Shown here: positions 27,652-37,254 of the stretch, piece by piece
How the letters are laid out: each line of letters begins with the position of its first letter
How positions within the stretch are numbered: the first letter of the stretch is position 1
NCBI RefSeq assembly: GCF_021513175.1
Contig: NZ_CP090953.1
Coordinates: 2,228,501-2,292,500, forward strand
Direction: 5' to 3'
Length of the DNA stretch: 64,000 bases
From: Sphingomonas sp. S2-65
Lineage (GTDB): Bacteria; Pseudomonadota; Alphaproteobacteria; Sphingomonadales; Sphingomonadaceae
Notes under the pieces: model-generated
The model's input: the letters and a program-made list of their open reading frames with translations, nothing else
Database searches by the model: none
What the model was told of the DNA's origin: nothing
Translations under genes and position numbers: made by a program

Positions 27652-28017
27652 TCAATCGATGCAAACTCGCGTAGGCAGCCCTTTATCCAAAATTCTCATG
27701 CAGCCAACTTGAGTGCGGGTTTGGCAGGTGCCTCTCGTTAGCCACTTCTGATCACTGACCGGCACGTAGCCCTCTGGTAACATGCACGACCCGATACAAT
27801 CAGACTGGCCTGAACAGACCTTGCCAGCATCTGCGAACGGTTTATCGCAAAACCACCGAGAGCGGTTCTGTCCGTAAGAGTGGGGATTGCCTCCTTCTGC
27901 TGTACAGGAGACCCTCCGTTCTTCGTCATTGCCGGGACGTGACGTCATTGCATGGCTCGATGCCGCAATAGCCAGCACTAACCCGACACCGGGAGCGATC
28001 AGCGATTTCATCCCCAA
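27652..28017 (-). CDS. cysteine-rich exported hypothetical protein
   Basis: A 121-residue protein with signal peptide (SLIAPGVGLVLAIAASSHA) and eight cysteines in the mature part (VSCTAEGG, WFCDKP, KVCSGQSDCIGSCMLPEG, GTCQTRTQVGCM, RVCID), which suggests a disulfide-stabilised periplasmic or surface protein. I do not recognise the family. Either of two close ATGs (28017 or 28011) could be the start. Confidence 0.68.
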   Translation of the reverse strand: MGMKSLIAPGVGLVLAIAASSHAMTSRPGNDEERRVSCTAEGGNPHSYGQNRSRWFCDKPFADAGKVCSGQSDCIGSCMLPEGYVPVSDQKWLTRGTCQTRTQVGCMRILDKGLPTRVCID

Positions 28018-28239
28018 ACCATAACCGTGATTGCAGACGTCCCCAAAGGGCGATCACCCAATTTGCACGGAAGAGCCAACGACCGACTGGTTCCAGGATC
28101 AGCGGCTTCGGCGCTCAAGGGCGACAACGGGCATTTGCTGCCGTTAGCCGCGCCCGGATAGTCAATCGTGAACAATGAAGGAATAGCGCGAACTCGGTGG
28201 CGGCTTCAAGGGTCTCGAGCGATCAAGAGCCGTCTGGAA

Positions 28240-28266
28240 GCGGTGCTCAGCGAAGCTGAGCACCGC
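28240..28266 (-). terminator. stem-loop terminator after the barrel protein
   Basis: Perfect 12-bp stem GCGGTGCTCAGC / GCTGAGCACCGC with a GAA loop, seven bases after the minus-strand stop. Strong hairpin; T-run weak. Confidence 0.7.
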
Positions 28267-28272
28267 CAGAAC

Positions 28273-28923
28273 TCAGAAGCGCAGTCCAACGCCAGCCACG
28301 ACCTGATGACGATCCAGATCGAGAGCCGCGCCGAGATCTTCGTCCTCATACTCGTAGTCGCCGTAATTCGTGTAAGCGTACTCGAGCTTCCCATAAAAAC
28401 GACCGCGGCTGAACTCGACGCCGGCTCCAACGTGGAAGCCGTCGAGGTTGTCGCCTAAGTCGAAGTTGTCCTCCGGAAACGCCGGGTCTTCATAAGTGAT
28501 GCGCACGCGGCCGTTGGAGTAACCGCCCTTGGCATACAGCGCGGTGGACGTGCCGAGCACGAAGCCCCCGCGGACGCCAGCGGTGAAGTTACGACCCGCC
28601 TTCAGGCAAGCCTCGTCTCCGCCGTACACTTCGGTGCACTCCTTTGTGGAGGCACCCTCCACCCCGGCATAGACTCCCGCAAATGAGTTGATGCTCATCA
28701 TTGCATCGAAACCAATCTCGCCGCCATAAGCGATCCCGCTCTTCCCCACGCTTTCGTCGATGCTATCGACGCCATCGGTGGCCTCAAGCGAAATGGTCGG
28801 GTGATCGAGTCCAACCCGAGCTTCAATGCGCGCGCCAGAGAACGAAACCGCTGCAGCCTGATCCTGCGCGAACGCCGGTTGCGCTGCCACAAGAGCGGCA
28901 AAGCCTAAAACAATCTTCTTCAT
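28273..28923 (-). CDS. outer-membrane beta-barrel protein
   Basis: A 216-residue protein with a cleavable signal (KKIVLGFAALVAAQPAFAQ) and alternating amphipathic strands (ARIEARVGLDHP, TAGVRGGFVLGT, ALYAKGGYSNGRVRITYE, FYGKLEYAYTNYGDYEYE), closing with VVAGVGLRF whose final Phe is the outer-membrane insertion signature. This is the small OmpA-barrel/porin-like family. Followed by a strong terminator hairpin. Role probably structural. Confidence 0.85.
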   Translation of the reverse strand: MKKIVLGFAALVAAQPAFAQDQAAAVSFSGARIEARVGLDHPTISLEATDGVDSIDESVGKSGIAYGGEIGFDAMMSINSFAGVYAGVEGASTKECTEVYGGDEACLKAGRNFTAGVRGGFVLGTSTALYAKGGYSNGRVRITYEDPAFPEDNFDLGDNLDGFHVGAGVEFSRGRFYGKLEYAYTNYGDYEYEDEDLGAALDLDRHQVVAGVGLRF

Positions 28924-29116
28924 ATCTTCCCCTTTGGTGCACTCTTACGAGTGGGCCGGCACTTCTCGTACCCGTGTGCCCAGATGCTTGGCGAACCGTT
29001 CGCGAAGGCCGATGACATAGGAGCGGTCACTCGCGACGGCGTTCGGCTAGATGCGTCGTATTACGGCGTCAAGACTAGGCAGCATTGAAGCTAAACTGCT
29101 TCTAATGGAGCAATGA

Positions 29117-29468
29117 CTAAAGCTTAGTCGAACCACGACTGCCGGTGCGAGGATGGGGTCGACCTACTGCCGAGTGGATGGCCACCGACAGCGCCACGAT
29201 CCGCCGAACACCGGCGGCCGGCGCCGCCGTCGTCAAGTTGCTGGCCGAGCGCTCAATGAAATCGAGCACTGCCGCATCCTCCAACGATGGCGCATTGCTG
29301 ACGTGCATTACCGTGCCCGCCCCTGCCACCGCATCGGCGAGGCCCGCACCGCTTAGCGTATCAACCGGGGTGCTCGGTGCGGCGGCCATCGCATCGTGCC
29401 CCTGGCCGGCGAGAATGGCGACGAGCAGCCGCCCTATCAGGCCGTACCCCTGTGACGACGATCTTCAT
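29117..29468 (-). pseudogene. relic of an NAD(P)-binding (NmrA-like) reductase
   Basis: From ATG 29468 the minus strand reads MKIVVTG, loses frame, and continues in another frame GLIGRLLVAILAGQGHD, then TLSGAGLADAVAGAGTVMHV and GVRRIVALSV before a premature end near 29117. This is the N-terminal half of an NAD(P)H-binding SDR/NmrA protein with one frameshift and a missing C-terminus. Confidence 0.7.
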
Positions 29469-29528
29469 GTCGTGTCCCCAAACACTGTGTTGCTGCGGGG
29501 AAGACGAGACGCCGCAGCAGGGTGTGAC

Positions 29529-29987
29529 ATGCACGCCGATGAAATTCGGAGTGAGGCTGTTGATCGTTGCCGTGCTTCGGCGCCTGCCCTGCGGCAAATG
29601 CGCGGCGCGGAGCGGCGGATCGACCCGCTGACCATTTCCCAGACGACCTGTCGGGGTGGCAGCGACAAGCTTCGCCTGTCAGTGCCGTCTGCGGGTGAGC
29701 CAGCGGGAATGTTCGACCTGATCGTCGATCATCCGGAACCTCGCTTCGAGCAGCACCGGCCGAAGTGGCGAGCGTGGTCGGGCGACCAAGCCGTGAGCAT
29801 CCTAAAGGTTCTGCGCCCTGCAGCTGGCTGGCGCGTTATCGAGGCGCGTCCGGTCAGCGAGCCCATCGTGTTTGTCCCGATGGAGCGGGTCGCTATCCGC
29901 CTCGGCGAAGATGTTGCGCTGATGCTTCCACCCGGCCGTTACAAGCCACGGATCATTGATGTTGTAGCTCCCAAAGAGACGTCCTGA
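29529..29987 (+). CDS. hypothetical protein
   Basis: A possible 152-residue protein from ATG 29529 (MHADEIRSEAVDRCR). The second half reads GMFDLIVDHPEPRFEQHRPK then AVSILKVLRPAAGWRVIEAR and FVPMERVAIRLGEDVALMLP, which has the composition of a real protein. I do not recognise it. No clear Shine-Dalgarno; start uncertain. Confidence 0.45.
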   Translation: MHADEIRSEAVDRCRASAPALRQMRGAERRIDPLTISQTTCRGGSDKLRLSVPSAGEPAGMFDLIVDHPEPRFEQHRPKWRAWSGDQAVSILKVLRPAAGWRVIEARPVSEPIVFVPMERVAIRLGEDVALMLPPGRYKPRIIDVVAPKETS

Positions 29988-30587
29988 ACTCCAAGCTCGA
30001 GGAAGCGAGCGGTGACTGCTTTCGGGCTCCGCGGTCAGAGGCTTAGACGTCAGCTAGTGGGGCGATTTGCGCCGTTCGAACGCGATCATGTCGGGCAGCC
30101 GATCCGTTGGGGGATATGTCGCCGAAAGGTGTCGGTCGACAAAGCATTTAAGCGGCCGCGCGGGAGCGACTTTTCTAGACCATTGGATGAGCCTGCTCGG
30201 GCCACGACTGGTTGTTTCTGACCGTCCGCTTTGGCGCGACAGAACGCGATAGCTCCCATCGACCACAGACAATCGGAGTGGCGGGTGGCGACTTGAGGAC
30301 CAGGTCGCGGGGGCATGTTGTGATGTCGGAAACGGGCACGCTGGGCCCGCTGTCCCAGACCGGTAAGTCCTCGGAACGCGTACATGAGCGGCCGCGTCAC
30401 GATCGCGCATTATGACCTACATAGAACGACCGCCTACACTCGATGCGGTTACTAATGTCACCAGCACCGCGCCGAATGAGGCTATAGTCAGACAAGGTAT
30501 TGACTCATCCACAAGTTGTGAGAAACTCATCAATGGTCAGGCAGCGCTTTGCAACCTGAGCCTTGATCGAATATACAGGGGAATGAC
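29988..30587. other. Intergenic, no gene seen
   Basis: 600 bases without a supported gene. A repeat-like block (GACCGTCCGCTTTGGCGCGA) is near 30220. From about 30420 the sequence turns AT-richer, leading into the next operon. Confidence 0.45.
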
Positions 30588-30761
30588 ATGAAATATCTGT
30601 TTTCCGTAGCTGCGTTGCTCTCCACGGTTGCGCCGGTGGCTGGACATTCCACTCCAGTTTCCGCTCCTGCAAAGCAGGCTATCTGCATTCCCGCTGAGAT
30701 CACCACTGAGAGCGGAACGATCAGCGGAATGTTCTGTTATAGGGAAGGCGAACGGCTCTAA
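30588..30761 (+). CDS. 57-residue secreted two-cysteine peptide
   Basis: ATG 30588 is preceded by CAGGGGAA. The product has a clean signal peptide (MKYLFSVAALLSTVAPVAG) then a 38-residue mature part with two cysteines 16 apart (QAICIPAEITTESG, SGMFCYREGERL) that could form a disulfide loop. It is followed by a strong terminator and then by the genes for an exported protein, a zinc peptidase and a TonB receptor. I do not know the family. Roles as substrate or signal for that operon are speculation. Confidence 0.7.
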   Translation: MKYLFSVAALLSTVAPVAGHSTPVSAPAKQAICIPAEITTESGTISGMFCYREGERL

Positions 30762-30784
30762 CTACCTCCGCGAGCTTTAGTTTG

Positions 30785-30812
30785 GAGGAGGCGTCCAATC
30801 AGACGCCTCCTC
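30785..30812 (+). terminator. stem-loop terminator after the small peptide
   Basis: Perfect 11-bp stem GAGGAGGCGTC / GACGCCTCCTC with a six-base loop, 24 bases after the peptide stop. It would let the peptide be made at a higher level than the downstream genes. Confidence 0.75.
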
Positions 30813-30882
30813 TATTGCCGTCTAGCATCAATGTCCATTTGCGCATAAATACATAACTTTTAGACAGGCTGAGGTAGTAGTT

Positions 30883-31272
30883 ATGATCTCACTATACGTC
30901 CTTTCGATTCTGGCGGCATTCCCAGCGCAATCTGCTCCGGCCTTTCACTCTGCTAATACCGTCTATAGTGCAGATAATTTCGCTAACCAAATTGCCTCAG
31001 GAAGATGGACGGGAAGCTTCTTACAGAAAGATTGGTCGTTTGAGTTTCGCAAAGAAAGCGGCAACTGGTCAGGAAGGTACTCTATTGATAACAGCGGCAA
31101 ATGGTTTCCTATTCAGGATTTGGTGATCTCGGATACGAGCATCTCATTCAGTATAGTGTCAAAGCCGAAGGTGAGCTTTGCCGTTAGATTGGACGCATCG
31201 GAGCCTAAACTTGTTGGAACCGTTAATACGGAAGGATTTGGAACAGTACCATTCACTGCAACACGGAAATAG
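30883..31272 (+). CDS. exported beta-rich hypothetical protein
   Basis: A 129-residue protein with signal peptide (MISLYVLSILAAFPAQSAPA) and a beta-rich mature part (SGRWTGSFLQKDWSFEFRKE, ISFSIVSKPKVSFAVRLDA, GTVNTEGFGTVPFTATRK), reminiscent of small lipocalin-like or DUF-type periplasmic domains. Followed by the peptidase gene six bases downstream, so they form an operon with the TonB receptor. AT-richer than surrounding genes. Confidence 0.75.
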   Translation: MISLYVLSILAAFPAQSAPAFHSANTVYSADNFANQIASGRWTGSFLQKDWSFEFRKESGNWSGRYSIDNSGKWFPIQDLVISDTSISFSIVSKPKVSFAVRLDASEPKLVGTVNTEGFGTVPFTATRK

Positions 31273-31278
31273 TAAGGC

Positions 31279-32151
31279 ATGCAGACTTGGTCCTTTGCGG
31301 CCGCTATCGCCACACTGGTGCTGAGCACATCCGCTGCGCCATCGAACTCGACCGGCGTAGTTAGGACAAAGACCGATTTTGGATATATACAGGTCGATAG
31401 TGAGTACGCGCGCGTTGCCAAGGAAGAAGGCGATGCAGCTTCTCGAGCCGCGCGAGACATTCTAGCTATATCCAATGTACGCTTCGAAATCATTGATGCG
31501 AGTTGTACGAACCGTAAATGGGGCGACCTGTCAGTAAGCGGTACGCCTGTATACGTTTGGCGATTTAGGAGTGATGTTAGCAAGGATCCTCACCAGAGGT
31601 CGCAAGCACCTCCCGCCTATCTGCTACGCCACGAAATTGGCCACGATCTCTTCATCCGATATCTGGTGCCCAGCACGAAGACCGGTCAATATGGCGGTGA
31701 TGCTCCCGACTGGTTGGATGAGATGGCCGCAGTGGCATTCGAGGGGGAAAGCTTGAGAGCAAATCGGCGCCGGCTCGCGGTGCAATATGCCAAAAATAAG
31801 CAACTCATCCCGTTATCGAAGTTTCTGACGATGACACACCCCGAGATGCTAGAAGGTACTCTTCCCCTTGCTGTAGATAAGAGGACAACCGCGTTCGAAC
31901 CGACCTCTTCTGAAACACCCCAATTTTATGTAACTGCGTCGGCGTTTTACGACTTTCTTGTCGTTCGGTCACAAAGCCCTGCCATTATCGCTGAAGCAGC
32001 GGCCGTCGTCCGACGCGGTAAGTCTCTTGAGCAGTGGCTACTTACGAGGACAGGACATGGAGGGAGTGCGAGCGACCTCGAGGCGCTAAACACCGACTTC
32101 TTATCCTGGATAGCGTCAGATGCGCGCTATGGCCGCGGCTCTGATCAATGA
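31279..32151 (+). CDS. exported gluzincin-type zinc metallopeptidase
   Basis: A 290-residue exported protein (signal WSFAAAIATLVLSTSAAP). HEIGH at residues 118-122 gives two zinc ligands and the catalytic Glu; the third ligand is E148 in APDWLDEMAAVAF, 26 residues on, the gluzincin arrangement. The domain order resembles peptidase_MA-like proteins. Cytoplasmic roles are excluded by the signal. It overlaps the TonB receptor by four bases (ATGA), so the two are coupled; an enzyme-receptor pair that trims and imports a peptide is plausible. Confidence 0.8.
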   Translation: MQTWSFAAAIATLVLSTSAAPSNSTGVVRTKTDFGYIQVDSEYARVAKEEGDAASRAARDILAISNVRFEIIDASCTNRKWGDLSVSGTPVYVWRFRSDVSKDPHQRSQAPPAYLLRHEIGHDLFIRYLVPSTKTGQYGGDAPDWLDEMAAVAFEGESLRANRRRLAVQYAKNKQLIPLSKFLTMTHPEMLEGTLPLAVDKRTTAFEPTSSETPQFYVTASAFYDFLVVRSQSPAIIAEAAAVVRRGKSLEQWLLTRTGHGGSASDLEALNTDFLSWIASDARYGRGSDQ

Positions 32152-34676
32152 TAGCTGCCAAAGCAACTCTTGGGATTGTCGCGGCGTCGATGACCGGGGT
32201 CGCAATGGAGGCCTCCCTTGCTTGCCAAGTCGATGTCCCAAGCCAATCGTCGCCAGCGGCCAATGAGCCCCGCACTAAACCTGCCGAGCCCTCCCCTCCA
32301 CAGACTCAGTTTCTGGATGCCGATGGCAAGCCCCTGCCGCCCGACCTTCAACGAGACTTGAGAGAGCAATTCAAAGAGGGTCTACCTCCGGTCAAGGAGC
32401 CTGACGCCGCGCCCCGGATGCCGTCGCCAACCACGACCTCGCCCTCGAGCAATGGCGATGTGACGATTACGGCGCGCCAGCCGCGGGGTTCGGTGATCGG
32501 CGATATACCGCCGGAGCGCACATTCAGCTCGCTCGATATCAATGCCTATGGAGCTGGCAATATTGCGGAGCTTATACAGTCGCTGGGGCCACAGGTAAGC
32601 AGCAGTCGGGGGGGAGATGGCAACCCTGTGACGCTGCTAAATGGCCGGCGCGTGTCGAGCTTTGCTGAGATAGCTGAGATCCCCGCTGAGGCGATCGAGC
32701 GCATAGAAGTATTCCCTGAGGAACTAGCGCTAAAATACGGATATCTAGCAAACCAAAAAGTCGTGAATATCGTAACTTTTGAGAGGTTCAGCACCCAGAT
32801 AGGCCAAATTTCCTCGGCCTTGTCGACTGAGGGTGGATACAACGCTGAACGTGTCCAAAGCAATTATTTTTCAATACGGGGCGACACTCGGGTCGATGTC
32901 AGTGCACAATATAATAGAGCCGCATCGCTGCTGGAGAGTAATCGAGATTTAGCGCAACTTGGTGATATAACGGGTGCAGGCAAGTTCCGAACGTTGTTGC
33001 CCGGAATAGAGCAGCTGACATTAAATGGCATTATCAGCGGCAATCTGTTGAATGATATCTCCTCCACGCTGGGCGCTCGGATCGAAGCAAATGACAGCAA
33101 CAGCCTTTTAGGACTGGGATCCAACGGACCGCTGGTGCGTGACACTGACACACACACCGTGCACGTGGGGACCACGCTCGGTGGTCGAATAGGACAATGG
33201 ATGTGGTCCTTCACCGGAAATTACGAGCGGACCATCACAGATACTGTGACGGACACCAACGACGGCCTGGGATCTCGGAACGAAGCGCGATCGATAAACT
33301 CGCTAGCCAATGCCGATCTGGTGCTGACTGGTTCAGTTCTGAAACTGCCGGCCGGTCCGGTAGCGACGAGCTTACGAGTCGGCAGCGATATGCGCGACTT
33401 CAGCAGCAGATCATTGCAAGGTGAATTGGAGCAACAAGCCGATTTTTCCCGCAAAAGAGGAGCGATGCAGGCGAGCTTTGACGTGCCTATTGCCAGCAGG
33501 CGCGAGAAGGAGCTGACTTGGCTGGGCGACCTTTCGGCAAACGTGAACCTCGCGTTCGAACAACTCTCCGATTTCAGAACGTTGCGTACGTTCGGGTACG
33601 GTTTCAACTGGTCTCCAACTAAAGAGATCAACATCATCGCGTCCGCCACGAATCAAGAGAGCGCGCCAACGGTGGAGCAACTCGGAGCCCCACTCATCGT
33701 GACGCCGAACGTTCGCACCTTCGATTTCCTACGGCGCGAGGTCGCCGACACCGTGCGAATTTTCGGAGGGAACCCGAACCTCCGCTCCGATGATCGCCAC
33801 GTCGTCCGGCTTGGAGTAAATGCCAGACCCTTCGCGAATGCCGATTTCACGCTCAGCATCGACTACCTCGAGACGCACACGGACGATCCGATCGCTCCTT
33901 TTCCGATCGCCACACCGGAAATCGAAGCGGCATATCCCGACCGGTTCACGCGTGGTGTGGATGGCCGGCTGCTACGGATCGACAGTACACCGCTAAACTT
34001 TGAGCGGTCCGAACAAGAGCAGATACGATGGGGTGTCAGCTTTGTCAGCGCGTTGGGGGCGGTTGAACCGTGGATGCGAACCGCGCCGGTGCGCACCTAC
34101 TCAAATGAGGCCGAAGCGCGAGCAGCCGCTCCGGTGGGCACAATGGTGGCAATGATCCAGCCCGGCAGCGCAATGGCTCGGCGGTTCGAAAACTTATCAA
34201 GCCGGCTGTACCTCAACTTCTATCACACGTTGCAGTTGCGGGACAAAATCGTTGTTCGTGATAATCTTCCCGCACTTGATCTATTGGACGGTTCAGTAAC
34301 TGACATTTTCGGTGGTACACGGCGCCATCGGGTCGAAGTACAGGCAGGGTTCTTCAAAAAAGGCCTAGGGGGACGGCTTACGACTAGTTGGCAAAGCGGA
34401 AGCACCGTGCGCAATGTAGGTGAGGATTCAGGGAATCTGACCTTCTCGGGAATCGCCACTGTGAACGTAAATCTCTTTGCAAATATTGGTGAACGCTTTG
34501 GCTCTAAGCCTTCTGGATGGCTCAAAGGATCACGAATTGTGTTAGGCATCAACAATCTGTTTAACGCACGCCCCCTGGTTCAAGACCGGAGTGGCTTGAC
34601 GCCGCTAAGCTATCAGGCGGCTTATCTCGATCCGATCGGCAGGTTTATAAATGTCGGCGTTCGCAAATCCTTCTAG
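32148..34676 (+). CDS. TonB-dependent outer-membrane receptor
   Basis: An 842-residue receptor. A weak signal peptide is followed by a Pro-rich linker, a TonB-box-like DVTITAR at residues 104-110, a plug domain (AYGAGNIAELIQSLGPQVSS, VTLLNGRRVSSFAEIAEIPA, AIERIEVFPEELALKYGY) and a 22-strand-type barrel ending INVGVRKSF, with terminal Phe. The plug resembles TonB receptors of sphingomonads without the N-terminal carboxypeptidase-like domain. Substrate unknown. It overlaps the metallopeptidase gene by four bases. Confidence 0.88.
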   Translation: MIAAKATLGIVAASMTGVAMEASLACQVDVPSQSSPAANEPRTKPAEPSPPQTQFLDADGKPLPPDLQRDLREQFKEGLPPVKEPDAAPRMPSPTTTSPSSNGDVTITARQPRGSVIGDIPPERTFSSLDINAYGAGNIAELIQSLGPQVSSSRGGDGNPVTLLNGRRVSSFAEIAEIPAEAIERIEVFPEELALKYGYLANQKVVNIVTFERFSTQIGQISSALSTEGGYNAERVQSNYFSIRGDTRVDVSAQYNRAASLLESNRDLAQLGDITGAGKFRTLLPGIEQLTLNGIISGNLLNDISSTLGARIEANDSNSLLGLGSNGPLVRDTDTHTVHVGTTLGGRIGQWMWSFTGNYERTITDTVTDTNDGLGSRNEARSINSLANADLVLTGSVLKLPAGPVATSLRVGSDMRDFSSRSLQGELEQQADFSRKRGAMQASFDVPIASRREKELTWLGDLSANVNLAFEQLSDFRTLRTFGYGFNWSPTKEINIIASATNQESAPTVEQLGAPLIVTPNVRTFDFLRREVADTVRIFGGNPNLRSDDRHVVRLGVNARPFANADFTLSIDYLETHTDDPIAPFPIATPEIEAAYPDRFTRGVDGRLLRIDSTPLNFERSEQEQIRWGVSFVSALGAVEPWMRTAPVRTYSNEAEARAAAPVGTMVAMIQPGSAMARRFENLSSRLYLNFYHTLQLRDKIVVRDNLPALDLLDGSVTDIFGGTRRHRVEVQAGFFKKGLGGRLTTSWQSGSTVRNVGEDSGNLTFSGIATVNVNLFANIGERFGSKPSGWLKGSRIVLGINNLFNARPLVQDRSGLTPLSYQAAYLDPIGRFINVGVRKSF

Positions 34677-35051
34677 CGATTACGTTAAGCGCTCCGCGCG
34701 CATTGCGGCCGGCGAATCGTTACCGCTCACGTGGAAGAGTATCTGCCGTTGAGCTTCGCGAGCGCTGGACCCGCACCCCCGGTCGTTTCGGCGACGCCGG
34801 CAAACTGATGAAGACGCGAGGCTGAGCGTCAATGGTCGGCCTCGTTCTTTGGCTACCGTCCAAGTTCACTGGCACGAAGCGCGTGTCGGTGCTGCGGATT
34901 CTGACGCTGGACGCTGCCGTAGACGAGTCGGGGCGCCTGAAGAGAGTATGTTGAGTGAGGCCAATGCGCTCGTCTCGGAGGCCGCAATGATGGAGAAGGG
35001 ACTGTTCAGATTTGCGGCGTAACCCTCGTCGCATTCTGAAATGAGGTGACG
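34677..35051. other. Intergenic, possible short remnant
   Basis: 375 bases. Around 34950-35023 a short frame reads MLSEANALVSEAAMMEKGLF, perhaps a fragment of a coiled-coil signalling protein. Too short to call. Confidence 0.35.
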
Positions 35052-35768
35052 ATGCCCTGCCCGCTCTTGATCGGTATGAATCCGAGCCCCCGCTTTCCCG
35101 AGACGTCGTGGCACCCGGAAGCGGAATCGACCAGAATTCTGGCCGAATTCGCTGTCGGGGACGCGGAAATGACGTGCTACCTCGAGGACGGCCTGGAACT
35201 CGACAATCTCAACCCGGCGATCCCGGAGAGCGCGGACAAGAAGATGTTCGTGGACGCGAAGGTCGCGCACGAGAGACTCGACGACTGGGCCAGACAGGGC
35301 CGCCTGCACGACCGGCTGGTCGTGCTGCTCGGCGATGAAGTTGCGGGTGTCTTTGCGACATGGGCGAAAATCGAGGCCGTTCCCGGCGACGGAGCCTCGC
35401 ATGTGCGTTCGTCACCTCGCCTTGCCGGCGCCGACATTCGTCTAACCCGGATTCCGCACCCCTCCCGCATCGCCCATCTGCGGCGTTACGCGCCCAACGA
35501 CCTCGAAAGTGCGGAGATGTGTTTCCGTTCCCTGGGCGCGATTTACAAGGAAGGCGAAGCGATCGCATTTGCCGAGAGGCTCGAAATCGACCGCCAGCTC
35601 ATGGACGAGGACGACAGGGTGATGGCGACTCTCATCGTGATGGATCAGAACGCACTTCTGCAGGAAGAAGAGAATGCAGACGCCCGTGAGAACAGGCTTG
35701 AAGCCCGACGGAAGTTGCGCCTGGAACGATATCACGCACCGATCGACGGGGACGATGTCGAGGAATAG
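35052..35768 (+). CDS. hypothetical protein, uracil-DNA-glycosylase-like fold possible
   Basis: A 238-residue protein. The start ATG 35052 is preceded by GAGG. The N-terminus LLIGMNPSPRFPETSWHPEA, the central RLVVLLGDEVAGVFATW and the later RIPHPSRIAHLRRYAPND resemble the motif order of the UDG superfamily (GxxP early, LG strand, HPS late), but this is by eye only. The C-terminus is acidic and helical (EEENADARENRLEARRKLRL). No close neighbour on the same strand. Confidence 0.75.
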   Translation: MPCPLLIGMNPSPRFPETSWHPEAESTRILAEFAVGDAEMTCYLEDGLELDNLNPAIPESADKKMFVDAKVAHERLDDWARQGRLHDRLVVLLGDEVAGVFATWAKIEAVPGDGASHVRSSPRLAGADIRLTRIPHPSRIAHLRRYAPNDLESAEMCFRSLGAIYKEGEAIAFAERLEIDRQLMDEDDRVMATLIVMDQNALLQEEENADARENRLEARRKLRLERYHAPIDGDDVEE

Positions 35769-36253
35769 CGGCACGCCCGGAGCAACCAGCAATGTCCATC
35801 TTCCGAAACGAAGAGCGCGCCCGCGTTGAGGGTGCGCTTGGTCCCGCCGCTATCAACGACAGCTTTGCGGCGCTCAATTGCTGCCAGATGATAGGATAGG
35901 ATGCGGAGGCTAACGTCGCCAGGGTCTGATTCACGCCCGAAGGTAAGAAGACCGGAGCGGAACGTTCTTCAACGGGTCCTTTCAGTGTGACGGCGTCGAC
36001 CACACCTATCGCCAGCTGACGGAACTAGGGGTCGACATCGCCGCCCTAGAGAAGCAGCGCTTTGGAACGTTCGCCTGCTTTCGAGACCCCGACCGGAACA
36101 CGTTCCTCCTGTCTGACCGATGATCTGCTTCCCAGGCCGTCGAAATCGGATGTCTGGGTTCAGCACATCCTGCAGGGCGGTAATTGGTGCGTTGCGGAAC
36201 GATGGGCTCGGGGCGTGCCCGAAAGGCACGCCTGCGACCAATCCTGGACCGCT
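35769..36253. other. Intergenic with a VOC-family relic
   Basis: 485 bases. The recognisable content is the VOC relic at 35945-36123; the rest is featureless. Confidence 0.45.
35945..36123 (+). pseudogene. relic of a glyoxalase/bleomycin-resistance (VOC) protein
   Basis: The frame ending at the TGA at 36121 reads FQCDGVDHTYRQLTELGVDI then AALEKQRFGTFACFRDPDRN and TFLLSDR, the C-terminal beta-alpha-beta unit of a VOC protein (FRDPDGN motif). There is no start codon or N-terminal half. Confidence 0.65.
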
Positions 36254-37046
36254 TCACCTTCCCAACAATGTCCGCCAGCCCCCCGCCGCCATCGCCCGGG
36301 CCTCGGCCGCACGGCGGCGCATGCGCGACATCAGGAAGTCGGACCGACCTTTCCATTCGGAGCGCACAATGGCCTCGCCATAAAGCGCCGCCGCCATGTC
36401 GCGATAGGATGCGCCTGCCGCGATCGCGTCGCCGACGCGCAACGTCTCGAGCCGCCGGGGCAGGCTTGGTTCGGTGGGGAACAGCATCCGCGTGAACCGC
36501 CCGGTGCGCCAAAGCCCGAGCATGCGGCGCAGGGTCAGGACATGGGCATCCACCCGGGTTAGGCCCGAAAGGAGATAGTCGAGCCGGGCGGGTCCTTCCT
36601 CGACCAAGGTGCCTTCCACTACGTCGATGCGGATGCGGTGCCAGCCGTCGGACAAAGCAACATGCTCGCGGTCTCCGCCGCGCACGATCGTTGCCCAGCG
36701 GGCGAGACGCGCCAGGTCGATCGCCTCAGGGTCCGCACCTTCGGCGGGCGAGGCGCGAACCTGAAGCACGAAGGGATCAAGATCCGCGTGCCACAACAAG
36801 CGGGCCTCAGGCGCCGGGCGAGCGGCATCCTCGGCGAAAGCACAGCCCGAAAGCCCGGGCGTCCGCCTCCATCTCTAGATGGGGTTGGAGACCGACGCCG
36901 CCGCGCCGCAGCCGTGCGCTCAGCGCCGCATAGGCCGGATCTCGCCGCAGCCATTCCCAGGCCAGGCCGGCGCGGTCGATCCCCGCCAGCGCGCGGTAGG
37001 GCGCGCTGTTCCGCCAGTCGGGACGGCCCTCAGGCCCCGGCCCCAT
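36254..37046 (-). pseudogene. frameshifted DUF2285 / transcriptional-regulator-domain gene
   Basis: Two frames make one recognised protein. The 5-prime frame from ATG 37046 reads DWRNSAPYRALAGIDRAGLA then WEWLRRDPAYAALSARLR (the regulator domain found ahead of DUF2285), and ends early. A one-base shift near 36840 joins it to AEDAARPAPEARLLWHADLD, then the DUF2285 domain (LVEEGPARLDYLLSGLTRVD, YRDMAAALYGEAIVRSEWKG). This gene type is a hallmark of alphaproteobacterial integrative conjugative elements, none of whose other core genes are in the window. Confidence 0.75.
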
Positions 37047-37254
37047 CGCCGGCCAGGCCAGACAATGCGCAGGCTCGGGAGCCGCTTAACCACGATTGCT
37101 GCCACGCGGATTTGCTCTCCGGCTGCGAAGCGAATATCGAATGCCCATCGATCCGACCGCGGCGCCGACGGAAAAGCGGCCAATGTGGGCAGGGCATAGC
37201 TGGGAACCGGACGCTGCGGCTTGGAGCGCGTCCCGCATCGGCGTGGCATTGCTC

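Noticed and set aside
30054..30410. Minus-strand frames in the 30 kb gap
   Set aside because: Several overlapping frames, none with family-like sequence or a Shine-Dalgarno.
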